Assembly: GCF_019343195.1 (NCBI RefSeq)
Contig: NZ_RPHB01000001.1
Span: 124,001 to 188,000 of the forward strand
Source of the DNA: Arthrospiribacter ruber
GTDB lineage: Bacteria > Bacteroidota > Bacteroidia > Cytophagales > Cyclobacteriaceae
DNA: 64,000 nucleotides
Direction of reading: 5' to 3'
In this document: in pieces, positions 63,381 to 64,000 of the stretch
How the letters are laid out: each line of letters starts with the position of its first letter
Numbering within the stretch: the stretch's first letter is position 1
Notes under the pieces: model-generated
What the model was told of the DNA's origin: nothing
The model's input: only the letters and a program-made list of their open reading frames with translations
Database searches by the model: none
Position numbers and translations under genes: made by a program

Positions 63381-64000
63381 TTGAAGGTTTTAATTGTTAA
63401 CAAGCATATTTTTCAAACCATAGGCGGTTCTGAAATGCAATGTGATATTATTGCAAGAGGATTAATCAATAGGGGGCATAGTGTCATTTATGGTACTCCT
63501 TCAACTTTGCCTGTAAAAGGACAACCTGGCCAAAACCTACCATATCAAGTAGATTACTTTGATCTTGAAAATGTAAAAACAGTTCAACAGTTCCTGTTGG
63601 CCCACAAACCTGATATAATTTATTGGAGATTTAATAAACACTTTTTAAATATCATTGTACCTACAGCAAAAACACTTCAAATTCCATTTGTTTTTGCTGT
63701 ATCACATATAAATGATGTGACAAAGTTTGCCTTTAAGTCAAAGAAATTGAAGGGTATTACCGGAAGGTTTAAATCCATAATCAATATATGGAAGCAAAAA
63801 ATACACTCTGCCAGGCAATATCAATATTTCAATTACGTAGCAGGATTGACTTCCTTAAACTCTGAGTTTTTGGGGAAAGTAGGTGTGCCAAAACAGCGAT
63901 TGATAAGGAATGCAGTCCCAACTGGGATTATTGACTTTCATTGGGACAGGCCATTTATAGTTTGGATATCAAGTATTAAAGCTTCAAAACGACCAGAAGC
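63381..64000 (+). CDS. Glycosyltransferase family 4, N-terminal part (cut by window edge)
   Basis: An open frame from TTG at 63381 (MKVLIVNKHIF) to the window end gives about 206 residues. The start with IGGSEMQCDIIARGLINRGH is the GT4 acceptor-side Rossmann motif, and VAGLTSLNSEFL then VPKQRLIRNAVP the linker region; the C-terminal domain with the nucleotide-sugar site lies beyond the window. TTG is used because no ATG lies near; a GTG at 63376 is followed at once by a stop. It would extend the polysaccharide. Confidence 0.82.
   Translation, partial: MKVLIVNKHIFQTIGGSEMQCDIIARGLINRGHSVIYGTPSTLPVKGQPGQNLPYQVDYFDLENVKTVQQFLLAHKPDIIYWRFNKHFLNIIVPTAKTLQIPFVFAVSHINDVTKFAFKSKKLKGITGRFKSIINIWKQKIHSARQYQYFNYVAGLTSLNSEFLGKVGVPKQRLIRNAVPTGIIDFHWDRPFIVWISSIKASKRPE

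Overview
The window reads as chromosome of a Bacteroidota bacterium, most likely Cytophagales (Cyclobacteriaceae-like). Evidence: a type IX secretion sortase (PorU), the folP-cdaA pair, a DUF1599 plus DoxX-like pair, tandem DUF3857/transglutaminase-like proteins, DUF2911 and FadL-like envelope proteins, a long multi-SLBB export protein, many lipoproteins, weak Shine-Dalgarno signals and TAnnTTTG-type -7 boxes. The family placement is inferred from gene content only. No rRNA, tRNA, CRISPR array, integrase or insertion sequence was recognised.

Layout. 1-10.4 kb: porU (cut by the left edge), pssA and an MBL hydrolase on the minus strand; then a FAD oxidoreductase, a very large outer-membrane protein and yicC on the plus strand; then folP-cdaA (folate and c-di-AMP) on the minus strand. 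10.4-12.6 kb: DUF1599, DoxX-like and aroK overlap as one operon. 12.6-17.6 kb: an AT-rich stretch with an orphan lipoprotein and a FadL-like porin, then an extreme Gly/Met/Trp-rich lipoprotein. 17.7-31.4 kb: housekeeping and envelope genes (proS, nfeD-floA, DUF389, a CheY-like regulator followed by mlaEFD, an EEP-family protein, acnA, a zinc-ribbon protein, EcsC). 31.4-35.2 kb: accessory patch with a WYL-regulator remnant, a three-gene glycan-type cassette (GT2, hexapeptide acyltransferase, BKACE enzyme) and an orphan AAA ATPase. 35.3-53 kb: sdaAB-tolC-adaptor, an aminotransferase IV, thyA, MMPL permease, a second EEP protein, two DUF3857 proteins, an M24 peptidase, DUF2911 and a penicillin-acylase-family hydrolase. 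53.1-64 kb: start of a surface-polysaccharide locus, running off the right edge.

How it fits together. Much of the window serves the envelope: phospholipid synthesis (pssA), phospholipid transport (mlaEFD), membrane organisation (nfeD-floA), outer-membrane barrels, T9SS and polysaccharide export. The polysaccharide locus is tightly packed, with stop/start overlaps of 4 to 8 nt or direct abutment from the ABC exporter through the first glycosyltransferase. It is preceded by a winged-helix protein with a degenerate nucleotidyltransferase-like domain and contains two different ATP-grasp enzymes beside a sugar aminotransferase, which suggests a sugar with an amide- or ester-linked modification.

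Most promising for follow-up: the isolated GT2/acyltransferase/BKACE cassette, the DegT plus double ATP-grasp set, and a cluster of three related repeat sites upstream of the response-regulator/mlaEFD operon.
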